Origin: HXMU1420-13 sp034669965
GTDB lineage: Bacteria; Bacteroidota; Rhodothermia; Balneolales; Balneolaceae
Direction of reading: 5' to 3'
Length of the DNA: 64,000 nt
Assembly (NCBI GenBank): GCA_034669965.1
Contig: JAXMOK010000010.1
Span: 47,209 to 111,208, forward strand
The stretch's first letter is position 1, and each line of letters begins with the position of its first letter. This document shows positions 43,152 to 52,702 of this stretch, in pieces. A program made the translations under genes and the position numbers. The notes beneath the pieces were generated by a model, which worked only from the letters and a program-made list of their open reading frames with translations, made no database searches and had not been told where the DNA came from.

Positions 43152-44315
43152 ATGCCAAACAATAGCATTCAAATATTCGACACCACACTACGCGACGGAG
43201 AACAAGTCCCGGGCTGTCAGCTCAATACGGACGAGAAGATCGAAGTAGCGCTGGCACTGGAAGCGCTGGGTGTAGATGTGATGGAAGTTGGTTTCCCGAT
43301 ATCGAGCCCGGGAGATTTTCATTCGGTGAATAAAATCGCTCAGATTATTAAAAACACAACCGTTTGTGCTCTTTCGCGTGCTGTACCGAAAGACATCGAA
43401 GTAGCAGCTCAAGCATTAAATGGGGCGGCTCGACCCCGTATTCATACCGGTATTGGTACTTCCGATAGCCACATTTACGATAAGCTAAAAAGCACGCGTG
43501 AAAAAGTTATCGAGCGAGGCGTGGCTGCGGTTAAGTATGCCAAAAGCTTTGTAGAAGATGTAGAGTTTTATGCCGAAGATGCCGGACGTACCGATAATGA
43601 ATACTTAGCAAAGGTTATTGAAGCAGCTATTGCTGCCGGAGCAACCGTAGTTAACATCCCCGATACCACAGGCTATTGCTTGCCTTGGCAATACGGCGAA
43701 AAGATTAAATATCTTAAGGAAAATGTGAAGGGGATCGATAAGGCAATTATATCTACTCACTGTCATAACGATCTGGGTTTGGCTACAGCCAACTCGATTG
43801 CAGGTGTAGTGAATGGGGCTGGTCAAATAGAGTGTACCATTAATGGTATAGGCGAACGCGCAGGAAATGCCTCGCTAGAAGAAGTGGTGATGATTATGCG
43901 TCAGCACAGAGAAATGAAGCATGATACCCGAATTAACACGCGTTGCCTCAAAGCAACCAGTGAATTGGTGTCGAGTAAAATGAGGATGCCGGTGCAAGCT
44001 AACAAGGCAATCGTTGGCTCAAATGCATTTGCGCATTCATCAGGTATCCACCAAGATGGTGTGATCAAAAAACGAGAAACTTACGAGATCATCGATCCGA
44101 ATGAGGTTGGGGTAAATGAATCTTCGATAGTATTAACCGCTCGTAGTGGTCGCGCAGCATTGAATTACAGAGCTAAAAAACTTGGGTTTAATGTCACCCG
44201 CGAAGACATGGAAGGCTATTATCAGGAATTTCTACACATCGCCGACGAGAAAAAGGTAGTGCAAGACGATGATCTGATTTCACTATTTTCACAAACTGAG
44301 GTAAAGTCGGCTTAA
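43152..44315 (+). CDS. leuA: 2-isopropylmalate synthase, short form
   Basis: The enzyme condenses acetyl-CoA with 2-oxoisovalerate, the first step of leucine synthesis. The 387-residue protein has DTTLRDGEQVPG at 10-21, the metal motif HCHNDLGLA near 203, and GERAGNASLEEV. The C-terminal LeuA allosteric domain of about 120 residues present in the E. coli or Mycobacterium type is missing, so classical leucine feedback inhibition is not expected. Homocitrate synthase is a close relative; the adjacent leuCDB supports the leucine assignment. Confidence 0.93.
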   Translation: MPNNSIQIFDTTLRDGEQVPGCQLNTDEKIEVALALEALGVDVMEVGFPISSPGDFHSVNKIAQIIKNTTVCALSRAVPKDIEVAAQALNGAARPRIHTGIGTSDSHIYDKLKSTREKVIERGVAAVKYAKSFVEDVEFYAEDAGRTDNEYLAKVIEAAIAAGATVVNIPDTTGYCLPWQYGEKIKYLKENVKGIDKAIISTHCHNDLGLATANSIAGVVNGAGQIECTINGIGERAGNASLEEVVMIMRQHREMKHDTRINTRCLKATSELVSSKMRMPVQANKAIVGSNAFAHSSGIHQDGVIKKRETYEIIDPNEVGVNESSIVLTARSGRAALNYRAKKLGFNVTREDMEGYYQEFLHIADEKKVVQDDDLISLFSQTEVKSA

Positions 44316-44318
44316 TCT

Positions 44319-45728
44319 ATGGCAAAAACACTTTTCGAGAAAGTCTGGGACCGTCACGTTGTTTCAAAAGTTGATGGTGGCCAGGAAATTATCTACATCG
44401 ATCGTCATTTTATTCACGAAGTAACCAGTCCTCAAGCATTTGAAGGAATCCGAAAACGAGGCATTAGTTTATTCCGCAAAGATCGCATCGTTGCTACAGC
44501 CGATCACAACGTTCCCACCAAAGATCAGCATCTACCGATCAGAGATTTTCTTAGCAAACATCAAGTGGATACGCTAACTAAAAACTGCGAAGATTTTGGA
44601 ATTGATTTATTTGGATTAGGGCATCCTTTTCAAGGAATTGTGCATGTAATTGGTCCGGAGTTGGGGATCACTAAACCGGGTATGACCATAGTTTGTGGCG
44701 ATAGCCACACTTCAACGCATGGAGCCTTTGGAACGATTGCTTTTGGAATCGGGACATCGCAGGTTGAACAAGTAATGGCTACGCAATGTCTACTGCTGCA
44801 ACGCCCGAAAACGATGCGCATCACCATTGATGGAAAACTACAGGACGGAGTGTTTTCGAAGGATTTGATTCTCTATATCATTTCGAAATTAGGCACGGCC
44901 GGCGGCACCGGATATTTTGTCGAATACGCAGGTTCAGCAATTCAATCACTGTCGATGGAGGCTCGGATGACCATCTGCAACATGAGTATTGAAATGGGCG
45001 CCCGTGGTGGAATAATCGCACCTGATGAAACTACTCTTGAATACATCAAAGGTCGAAAACATGCGCCGAAAGGAGAGGATTGGACCCGAGCCGTGGAATA
45101 TTGGAGCAGTTTGTATTCGGATGAGAATGCCACTTTTGATGCCGAATTTGAGTTCAATGCGAGCGATATCGAACCGATGATTACCTATGGAACCAACCCG
45201 GGCATGGGAATTGGAGTTACTCAACATATTCCAACTTCGGCTAAATTTGATAGCCCCGATTCTCTCAAAAAATCGTTGAAATATATGGGGTTGGAAGAGG
45301 GCGAATCTCTTATCGGAAAAACTATCGATCATGTATTTATCGGAAGTTGTACCAATAGCCGCATCGAAGATTTAAGGATTGTAGCGGAGTTTGTGAAAGG
45401 GAAAAAGAAAGCTGATAATGTCACGGCGATGATCGTGCCCGGATCGAAACAAGTGGAACAACAAGCACGGAAAGAAGGGTTGCATGATATCTTGAGTTCG
45501 GCAGGATTTGAATTACGAGAGCCCGGATGTTCGGCTTGTTTAGGGATGAACGACGATAAAATTCCTAAAGGTGAATATTGCGTTTCCACATCCAATCGAA
45601 ATTTTGAAGGCCGTCAAGGTCCCGGCGCCCGAACCATGTTAGTAAGCCCGTTAACGGCCGCCGTAATTGCCGTAGAAGGTAAAATTGTAGATGCAAGAAA
45701 TTACATTAGCGAGGAGGTACCTGCCTAA
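44319..45728 (+). CDS. leuC: 3-isopropylmalate dehydratase large subunit
   Basis: A 469-residue aconitase-family subunit. The [4Fe-4S] ligands are in IGSCTNSR and the two cysteines of GCSACLGMN; HxxTS-type substrate residues are in GDSHTSTHGAFG. It lies 3 bp after leuA and overlaps leuD by one base. It isomerises 2- to 3-isopropylmalate with LeuD. Confidence 0.97.
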   Translation: MAKTLFEKVWDRHVVSKVDGGQEIIYIDRHFIHEVTSPQAFEGIRKRGISLFRKDRIVATADHNVPTKDQHLPIRDFLSKHQVDTLTKNCEDFGIDLFGLGHPFQGIVHVIGPELGITKPGMTIVCGDSHTSTHGAFGTIAFGIGTSQVEQVMATQCLLLQRPKTMRITIDGKLQDGVFSKDLILYIISKLGTAGGTGYFVEYAGSAIQSLSMEARMTICNMSIEMGARGGIIAPDETTLEYIKGRKHAPKGEDWTRAVEYWSSLYSDENATFDAEFEFNASDIEPMITYGTNPGMGIGVTQHIPTSAKFDSPDSLKKSLKYMGLEEGESLIGKTIDHVFIGSCTNSRIEDLRIVAEFVKGKKKADNVTAMIVPGSKQVEQQARKEGLHDILSSAGFELREPGCSACLGMNDDKIPKGEYCVSTSNRNFEGRQGPGARTMLVSPLTAAVIAVEGKIVDARNYISEEVPA

Positions 45729-46321
45729 TGCAGAAATTCGGAATTTTGGAATCCAGAGTAGTTCCACTGAATGTAAAAGACGTAGACACCGACCAGATTA
45801 TTCCTGCGCGGTTTTTAAAAGCTACCACACGCGAAGGATTTGGTAAGAATCTGTTTCGAGACTGGAGGTATGATGAGGATGGAAATCCTAAAACAGATTT
45901 TATTTTGAATTCTGAGCGTTACAGTGGTTCCATTTTAGTTGCCGATGAAAATTTTGGCTGTGGATCAAGTCGCGAACATGCGGCTTGGGCGTTAGTAGAT
46001 TATGGCTTCAAAGCCGTTGTTTCTAGTTATTTTGCCGACATTTTTAAAGGCAATGCACTCAACAATGGATTGCTTCCGGTTCAGGTTAGCCAACAGTTTT
46101 TAGATACTATTTTTAATCAGGTTAAAGAGAATCCAAATCAATATTTATTAATAGATTTGCAAAACCAGTTAATTACCATTTCAGGAAAAAAGTTATCTGA
46201 AAAGTTTGATATCAATCCATACAAGAAGATGTGCATGATGAATGGGTATGACGATATTGATTTTTTATTGAGTAAAAAGGCCGATATTGAGGCATTCGAG
46301 AAAGAGCATATAGAATTTTAG
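45728..46321 (+). CDS. leuD: 3-isopropylmalate dehydratase small subunit
   Basis: A 197-residue subunit of the LeuCD isomerase. Characteristic motifs are DVDTDQIIPARFLK near 19-32 and FGCGSSREHAAWAL near 76-89. The ATG begins on the final base of the leuC stop codon. Length is normal. Confidence 0.97.
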   Translation: MQKFGILESRVVPLNVKDVDTDQIIPARFLKATTREGFGKNLFRDWRYDEDGNPKTDFILNSERYSGSILVADENFGCGSSREHAAWALVDYGFKAVVSSYFADIFKGNALNNGLLPVQVSQQFLDTIFNQVKENPNQYLLIDLQNQLITISGKKLSEKFDINPYKKMCMMNGYDDIDFLLSKKADIEAFEKEHIEF

Positions 46322-46325
46322 GAGC

Positions 46326-47441
46326 ATGGATAAACGGATTGCATTATTAGCCGGCGATGGAATTGGTCCCGAAGTAGTTAAACAAGCTATTAAAGTGCTT
46401 GATGCCATTGGACATCGTTTTTCGCATAATTTTATTTACGATGTCGCTCTTGTAGGAGCTGCAGCCATCGACGAGACCGGGAATCCACTTCCCGACGAAA
46501 CCATCGAAGCATGTAAATTATCGGATGGAGTGCTTTTTGGTGCAATCGGTGATCCAAAATATGATAACGATCCGTCGGCCAAAGTGCGTCCCGAACAAGG
46601 ACTGCTGAAGCTTCGCAAGACTCTTGGATTGTATGCGAATATTCGTCCTGTTCATTTATATCACTCGCTGATCGAGCGATCACCGCTAAAAGAAGAGCGT
46701 ATTATTGGAACCGATTTAGTGGTTTACCGAGAGCTCACAGGTGGGATCTATTTCGGAGAAAAAGGGCGTATGAACAGTGGAAATACAGCTTATGATCATT
46801 GCGAATATAGTACCGAAGAAATTACCCGAGTAGCTAATCTGGCTTTTGAAGCAGCATTACGTCGCCGTAAAAAACTTACGCTTGTAGATAAAGCGAATGT
46901 GTTAGAGACTTCACGGTTATGGCGCGAAACGGTGCAAAAATTAGCTCAGAATTACCCGCTGGTTGAGGTAGAATACTTGTTTGTTGATAATGCGGCCATG
47001 CAGGTTATACAGCGTCCCAATGAGTTTGATGTAATCCTAACCGAGAATATGTTTGGAGATATCATTAGTGACGAAACCAGCGTTATTACCGGTTCTATTG
47101 GCTTACTCCCATCGGCATCGGTTGGTGATAATACAGCCTTGTTCGAGCCTATCCATGGAAGTTACCCCGAAGGTGCCGGAAAAGACATCGCTAATCCTGT
47201 AGCTACAATTTTGTCTGCTGCAATGATGCTCGATCACTTCGAAATGCACGAAGAAGCAAAGCTCATTCGAACTACCGTTAAAAAAGTGATCGATAAAGGA
47301 CTTGTAACGCCTGATCTAAATCCAGATAGTTTTATCGCTTGTTCGAAAGTGGGCGATGTAATTAGTTTACTTATCGAATCCGATCTGGAAGATGAAAACG
47401 CATTTGATAATCTTTTTGAGGGTAATTTACCTTTGATTTAG
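46326..47441 (+). CDS. leuB: 3-isopropylmalate dehydrogenase
   Basis: The 371-residue NAD-dependent enzyme oxidises and decarboxylates 3-isopropylmalate. LLAGDGIGPEVV is at 7-18, the ELTGGIYFGEKG loop at 137-148 and LFEPIHGSYPEGAGKDIANP carries the NAD contact residues. It lies 4 bp after leuD and ends the structural leu genes. Confidence 0.97.
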   Translation: MDKRIALLAGDGIGPEVVKQAIKVLDAIGHRFSHNFIYDVALVGAAAIDETGNPLPDETIEACKLSDGVLFGAIGDPKYDNDPSAKVRPEQGLLKLRKTLGLYANIRPVHLYHSLIERSPLKEERIIGTDLVVYRELTGGIYFGEKGRMNSGNTAYDHCEYSTEEITRVANLAFEAALRRRKKLTLVDKANVLETSRLWRETVQKLAQNYPLVEVEYLFVDNAAMQVIQRPNEFDVILTENMFGDIISDETSVITGSIGLLPSASVGDNTALFEPIHGSYPEGAGKDIANPVATILSAAMMLDHFEMHEEAKLIRTTVKKVIDKGLVTPDLNPDSFIACSKVGDVISLLIESDLEDENAFDNLFEGNLPLI

Positions 47442-47512
47442 CAAAGTATTTGCAAATCTCGTCTCCTTCGTTATTATTAACAAAGGAACATCAACTAAAT
47501 TGGGGAATCACT

Positions 47513-47974
47513 ATGGTAATCAGTTATAAAGCTGCGCAACGAAAAGAGCCAAAGTTTAAAGAACAGGCTATTCAGGTTAAAGATTTTATGACCACCAAGC
47601 TCATCACATTTCAGCCGGATGAGTCGATGCATACTGTAATCGAAACGTTAGTGAAAAAAGGAATTTCCGGTGCTCCTGTTGTAGATGATGATGGTAAACT
47701 GATTGGCGTAGTTTCAGAAGGGGATTGCTTAAAACAAGTGGTGCGAGGTAAATATTTGAACACGCCAGAGTTAATTGGTTCGGTAGTAAATTACATGACA
47801 CCGGAGCCAACCTGTGTTGGACCTGAAGAAAATATAATGGAAGTGGCTAAGAAATTTCTCGAATTAAGAATCCGCCGATTCCCGGTATTAGATAACGGTA
47901 AATTAGTTGGGCAGATAAGCCAGCGCGATGTGATGGCTGCTATTCAAAATCTGGAACAAGAACGCTGGAAGTAA
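47513..47974 (+). CDS. CBS-domain pair protein
   Basis: A 153-residue protein of two CBS domains: VKDFMTTKLITFQPDESMH and GAPVVDDDGKLIGVVSEGD for the first, and VVNYMTPEPTCVGPEENIMEVAK with RRFPVLDNGKLVGQISQRD for the second. Paired CBS domains bind adenine nucleotides. ATG 47513 is preferred over a TTG at 47450. It is 71 bp after leuB, probably on the same transcript, and could sense energy charge for the pathway; this link is inferred only. Confidence 0.85.
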   Translation: MVISYKAAQRKEPKFKEQAIQVKDFMTTKLITFQPDESMHTVIETLVKKGISGAPVVDDDGKLIGVVSEGDCLKQVVRGKYLNTPELIGSVVNYMTPEPTCVGPEENIMEVAKKFLELRIRRFPVLDNGKLVGQISQRDVMAAIQNLEQERWK

Positions 47975-48055
47975 ACTAGCGGTCGAATACCGTCTCACTT
48001 TAGATAAAATCTGACTACATTCAGCCGAAATCGAATTCAAATTCACCATCCGGCT

Positions 48056-49645
48056 ATGAAGTTACAGTGTTCAAAAATTCTATGTTTATTATTAATTGTA
48101 GGTATTTCGGGCTGTTCTCAAAGTGAGGAACGCACTGAAAACGACTATTATAAACCTTGGGAAGAATTAAGTGAGCTTTTCCATGATGTACAAATGGAAG
48201 GGATTTTCCCTGACTCAAAAACTTTTGTCGATTACACCCCAAAACGAGCACCGGCTGATATTTTAGCCGATTATCAATCAGAAAAAGATAAAGAGGGATT
48301 TTCATTAGTCGCGTTTGTAGATGAAAACTTCAACCCGCCTTTCCAGCCTCAGACGATAGAGATCGACGCATCGAAGCCCATGATTAAACACTTGGATACG
48401 TTTTGGTCGAGCTTAACCCGAAGCAGTGAAGATGCCGGCGATTTCAGTACATTGATTCCACTCCCAAGCGAATATGTGGTTCCCGGTGGTCGATTCCGCG
48501 AGATTTATTATTGGGATTCTTATTTCACTATGATCGGATTGGGCGTTTCCGGTAGGGTAGATTTGATCGAATCGATGTTGGAGAATTTCAAATATCAGGT
48601 TGAAACGATCGGCTACATACCGAATGGAAACCGAACATATTTTTTGGGGAGAAGTCAACCACCGTTCTTTGGTGCGATGGTGAATTTGTATGCGCAATAT
48701 ACTTCACCTGAAGAAGCTGTTAGATATTTACCGGCACTGCAAGCAGAATACGACTTTTGGATGGATGGCAAAGACCAACTCAGTGATGCAAATCATGTAT
48801 ACCGACGGGTAGTTAAAATGGGCGATTATGTGATAAACCGATATCACGATGATTTGTTGGAACCACGACCTGAGTCGTACCGCGAAGATGTTGAACTCGC
48901 ACACGGCATGAGCGAAGAACGCGCCAACAAACTGTTTTTAGATTTAAGAGCAGCGTGTGAATCCGGATGGGATTTTAGTGCGCGTTGGTTCGAAGATGGC
49001 AACGATTTTACTACGATCCGAACCAGTGAAATTGCCCCAATTGATCTTAATTCCATCCTTTACCACACCGAAAATGTATTAGCTAGTTTGTACGAGGCTT
49101 CCGGAAATGAAGCCCGTTCAGCTGAGTTTAGTCTTTTGGCTGAGCAAAGAGCAAATGCAATTAACTCTCTTTTCTGGAATGATGACTTTTCGATGTTTAT
49201 GGATGTACTTTGGGCGGATGGTAGCTTTACAGGTAGAGTTACAGCGGCTAGTTTTTATCCCATGTATTTTCGAGCTGCCGATGAGAATCATGGAAAAGCA
49301 CAAGTTCCGGTGCTTTTAGACGCACTTCGTAAAGATGGTGGAATGCTTACTTCAGTCTATAAATCGGGTCAACAATGGGATCAGCCCAATGGATGGGCAC
49401 CGTTGCAATGGATTGCATACAAAGGCTTAGCGCATTACGGGTTTGAAAATGAAGCTGACGAAATAGCCAAAGATTGGCTTTCTATAAACAAAAAAGTGTA
49501 TGGCGCTACCGGTAAAATGATGGAAAAGTACAATGTTGCTGATACCACATTGTTGGCTGGTGGGGGAGAATACCCAACGCAAGATGGCTTTGGTTGGACC
49601 AATGGCATTGCCTTAGCATTAGATGCAGACATCGAAAAATATTAA
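48056..49645 (+). CDS. treA: Trehalase, lipoprotein GH37
   Basis: The enzyme hydrolyses trehalose to two glucoses. The 529-residue protein is a lipoprotein (lipobox ISGC, C20). Signature 1 PGGRF...YYWDSYF is at 143-157 and signature 2 QWDQPNGWAPLQW near 442. The catalytic region SGWDFSARW near 303 matches GH37. It is probably attached to the outer or inner membrane and acts in the periplasm or outside. It lies 8 bp upstream of recQ. Confidence 0.94.
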   Translation: MKLQCSKILCLLLIVGISGCSQSEERTENDYYKPWEELSELFHDVQMEGIFPDSKTFVDYTPKRAPADILADYQSEKDKEGFSLVAFVDENFNPPFQPQTIEIDASKPMIKHLDTFWSSLTRSSEDAGDFSTLIPLPSEYVVPGGRFREIYYWDSYFTMIGLGVSGRVDLIESMLENFKYQVETIGYIPNGNRTYFLGRSQPPFFGAMVNLYAQYTSPEEAVRYLPALQAEYDFWMDGKDQLSDANHVYRRVVKMGDYVINRYHDDLLEPRPESYREDVELAHGMSEERANKLFLDLRAACESGWDFSARWFEDGNDFTTIRTSEIAPIDLNSILYHTENVLASLYEASGNEARSAEFSLLAEQRANAINSLFWNDDFSMFMDVLWADGSFTGRVTAASFYPMYFRAADENHGKAQVPVLLDALRKDGGMLTSVYKSGQQWDQPNGWAPLQWIAYKGLAHYGFENEADEIAKDWLSINKKVYGATGKMMEKYNVADTTLLAGGGEYPTQDGFGWTNGIALALDADIEKY

Positions 49646-49653
49646 GGAAACGG

Positions 49654-51591
49654 GTGAGCGAAGCTTCTACTTCATTTGATCAGGCGGTATCCAATTTAGC
49701 TCAGTACTGGGGATACCCGGGATTTCGTGATGGCCAAGCGGATGTAGTTCGTTCCGTTTTCGCCAATAAAGATACGTTGGTTCTTTTTCCAACCGGAGGC
49801 GGAAAATCGCTCTGCTATCAAGTGCCGGCAACCGTTTTTGAAGGAATTACATTGGTGATTTCTCCACTAGTTGCTTTGATGCAAGACCAGGTTCAGCAGT
49901 TGAAAGATCGGGGTATTTCAGCAACCTTCATCAACAGTACTTTGCCATTTTATGAAGTGGAGCAACGCTTGGTTAACGCTCGAAATGGTATGTATAAGTT
50001 GTTGTATTGCGCACCGGAACGGCTTCATAGTCCGTTGTTTCTTGCTGAAATTCAAAAAATGAATGTAGAATTAGTGGCGATAGATGAAGCGCATTGTATC
50101 TCGGAATGGGGGCATGATTTTCGTCCTTCTTACCGAACCATACGCGAAGCCTTGGAAGTATTGCCAGATTCTACACGATGGTTAGCTCTTACTGCTACTG
50201 CAACGCCTGAGGTTAGAAAAGATATTCTGGATAATCTGGAGTTTACCGAGCCCACCGTGATATCTCAAGGCTTTGCTCGTCCGAATCTGATTTGGTGGGT
50301 GATGCAATCAGAAAATAAAAAGCCTGCAATCGAACGAACTGTGTTAAAAGCTTCGGAAAAAGGGGATGGGTTGATGTACGGCGGAACCCGGAAAAATTGC
50401 GAATATTGGGCCGATCGCTTTACTAAAATAGGAATTCCAACCGAAGCTTATCATGCCGGGTTTGAATCTGAAAATAGAAAACAAATTCAACAGCGATGGA
50501 TTGGAGGCGAAACGCCTTTGGTAGTGGCAACCAATGCGTTTGGGATGGGCATCGATAAACCAGATTGCCGATACGTAATTCACGAAGAAATGCCGTACTC
50601 CATCGAAGCCTATTATCAAGAAGCAGGTCGGGCCGGACGCGATGGTGCAGAGAGCTACCCAATTTTGTATTACCGAGCATCTGATTTTGTTCGAGCAAGG
50701 CAACGTATTCAAGATAATTACCCTACCTGGGATGAACTTTCTAAGATTTATAATGCCTTGTGCGATGATCTGGGCCTGGCAATCGGTTCAGAGCTGCCGG
50801 AACTCACATCCCTAAATTTGGAACGCATCAAAACTCGGTCAGGAATTCCGGTTTCAATTATCCGATCTGGATTAAAGTTGCTTGCGCAATTCGATGTGTT
50901 GGTGATGCAGCAAGAAGTAAAGCCACGAGTTCAGCTCCAATTTGTGTTGAGTATGGAGATGATTGGAAAGTTTAAAGAGCGTTGCGAAAATCCGGAAAAA
51001 GCAGAGTTTTTAGATAAACTGGTTCGATTATTTGGGCATTTTGCCTTCTCGAATATGGTAGAACTAGATACGGAGTTCTTACTTGAGCGTTTAAAAATCA
51101 ACAGAAATAGTTTGATTAAAGCCCTAAATGTATTGATGCAACACGACCGTGTGCTCATGTTTTCGATGCTAGATGACAACAGTCTGATTCGTCTGATCGG
51201 TCCGCGAATGCAACAGCTTCCTATCCCCAGACCACAGGTCGAAAACTATAGGAATAACTTGCTAGCAAAGCTTGAGTTCATGCATGGCTATGCTGTTACA
51301 AATGTGTGCCGAGAAGTGTACTTGCTTAATTATTTTGGGGACGTAACTGCCACACCGTGCGGAAAGTGTGATAATTGTAAACGAAATGACCAAACTTTAC
51401 CTGATCCGATTAGAGAAGACTTGAGGGCACTTTTTGATCTGCTTTCTAAATCTGAACTAACTCTTACCGAAGCGAGATCCCAATTGGACTGGAAATTTGA
51501 GCATGTTCACACGGTATTAGCTTATTTGATTCGAGAGGATATTTTAGAGCCAATTATTGAAATACCGGGGCGCTACCGCCAGAAGAATTAG
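49654..51591 (+). CDS. recQ: ATP-dependent DNA helicase RecQ
   Basis: A 645-residue RecQ-type 3'-5' helicase. Walker A is FPTGGGKS (about 45-52), the DEAH box is IDEAHCISEWGHDFRPSYR, ALTATAT is motif III, and the arginine finger region is in QEAGRAGRDG. The RQC zinc-binding cysteines are CREVYLL and CGKCDNC. GTG 49654 is the start, preceded by AAGGAAACGG; an upstream frame lies inside the trehalase gene. No HRDC domain is present at the C-terminus. The last 38 bp overlap the oppositely oriented gene's end. Confidence 0.95.
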   Translation: MSEASTSFDQAVSNLAQYWGYPGFRDGQADVVRSVFANKDTLVLFPTGGGKSLCYQVPATVFEGITLVISPLVALMQDQVQQLKDRGISATFINSTLPFYEVEQRLVNARNGMYKLLYCAPERLHSPLFLAEIQKMNVELVAIDEAHCISEWGHDFRPSYRTIREALEVLPDSTRWLALTATATPEVRKDILDNLEFTEPTVISQGFARPNLIWWVMQSENKKPAIERTVLKASEKGDGLMYGGTRKNCEYWADRFTKIGIPTEAYHAGFESENRKQIQQRWIGGETPLVVATNAFGMGIDKPDCRYVIHEEMPYSIEAYYQEAGRAGRDGAESYPILYYRASDFVRARQRIQDNYPTWDELSKIYNALCDDLGLAIGSELPELTSLNLERIKTRSGIPVSIIRSGLKLLAQFDVLVMQQEVKPRVQLQFVLSMEMIGKFKERCENPEKAEFLDKLVRLFGHFAFSNMVELDTEFLLERLKINRNSLIKALNVLMQHDRVLMFSMLDDNSLIRLIGPRMQQLPIPRPQVENYRNNLLAKLEFMHGYAVTNVCREVYLLNYFGDVTATPCGKCDNCKRNDQTLPDPIREDLRALFDLLSKSELTLTEARSQLDWKFEHVHTVLAYLIREDILEPIIEIPGRYRQKN

Positions 51592-51931
51592 TTGCCGAGC
51601 GAGCTTCATTCAAAGCTTCCAGTGATCGTTTGAGCCGACTTGAAACAGAATCTAACCGTACTTTTTGAAGCATTACCTGACTTTGATAGAAGGTATGACT
51701 TTCCAAAAACTGATCTTCACTAACCTGATAATGATCGTACAATGCTAACCGTAGGCTATCCTGATTGGCCACACTATCAGCCGATTGAACCAGGGCATTA
51801 TACAAATGCACTTCTGTAAGTACTTGTATGTACGCATCCTCTGCCAATAAATTTGTAGGAGGAAGCAGTGTAGGTTCCTCTTCGCAACCTACACTTAGAA
51901 TTATTGAAACACTTAAAATAAACCAACGCAT
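51554..51931 (-). CDS. DUF4296 lipoprotein
   Basis: A 125-residue lipoprotein (lipobox LSVGC, C16). The DUF4296 pattern is present in its LLAEDAYIQVLTEVHLYNALV helix and the DHYQVSEDQFLESHTFY stretch, the latter typical of the family's second helix. Function unknown, common in Bacteroidota. Its 3' end overlaps that of recQ by 38 bp on the opposite strand, and the SDR gene starts 3 bp upstream. Confidence 0.8.
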   Translation of the reverse strand: MRWFILSVSIILSVGCEEEPTLLPPTNLLAEDAYIQVLTEVHLYNALVQSADSVANQDSLRLALYDHYQVSEDQFLESHTFYQSQVMLQKVRLDSVSSRLKRSLEALNEARSATNSSGGSAPVFQ

Positions 51932-51934
51932 GAA

Positions 51935-52651
51935 TTACTTTTCAGGTGGTTTTGGGTTCAAAGGACGCATCGTAATTTCGTTGATCAAGAAATTATCAGA
52001 AGTTTCCAGAACGTATTTCAATGTTTTAGCAATATCAATGGGATGCATCATATTGTCGTGTAACTCGATGGCATCCACCTTATCGAAAAATGCGGTAGCG
52101 ATAGAGCCGGGGAAGAAACAGGATACTTTAATTCCATCATAGCGGAGTTCTTTAAACAATGCCTCACTAAAACCACGTAATCCAAACTTTGTTGCATTGT
52201 AAGCCGAAATTTTTGGGTTCCCCATTAACCCGGCCACCGAGGCAATGTTTACGATGTGGCACACATTTGGGTTTTGCTTCATCTTAGGTACAACAAGATG
52301 CGTTAAATAAAACACCCCCGACAAGTTCACATCCATCATAGTGTTCCAGTCTTTAACGCTTAATTCATCAACATCGCCAAAAATTCCCAGACCAGCATTA
52401 TTAACCAGTATATCCGGTTGTTGGTCATCGAACGTCGAAAGCACCCATTCTTCAACATCGTCGTAGCTGGTTACATCCAATGTTACAGGGATAAATGAAT
52501 CGCCAAGTTCCTCCTGAATTTTTGTTAGCTTGTCGGTGCTGCGAGCCAAGCCATAAACGGTACTTCCGGCTTCAACTAAAATCTTAGCAAATTCAGTACC
52601 GATTCCGCTACTTGCTCCGGTTACAATGGCAATTTTCGACTGTAAATTCAT
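51935..52651 (-). CDS. Short-chain dehydrogenase/reductase
   Basis: A 238-residue classical SDR: cofactor motif TGASSGIG at about 9-16, NNAGLGIFG, the catalytic Ser in IVNIASVAG and YNATKFG with the Tyr/Lys pair. ATG 52651 is the family start; a longer frame to 52909 overlaps the divergent coaX gene and lacks homology. The preferred NAD(P) coenzyme and substrate are not clear. It is cotranscribed with the DUF4296 gene. Confidence 0.9.
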   Translation of the reverse strand: MNLQSKIAIVTGASSGIGTEFAKILVEAGSTVYGLARSTDKLTKIQEELGDSFIPVTLDVTSYDDVEEWVLSTFDDQQPDILVNNAGLGIFGDVDELSVKDWNTMMDVNLSGVFYLTHLVVPKMKQNPNVCHIVNIASVAGLMGNPKISAYNATKFGLRGFSEALFKELRYDGIKVSCFFPGSIATAFFDKVDAIELHDNMMHPIDIAKTLKYVLETSDNFLINEITMRPLNPKPPEK

Positions 52652-52702
52652 AGTTATGGATGATTTTATGTTAACTTTCTGTTCTAAAGGTAATACAAAT
52701 TC

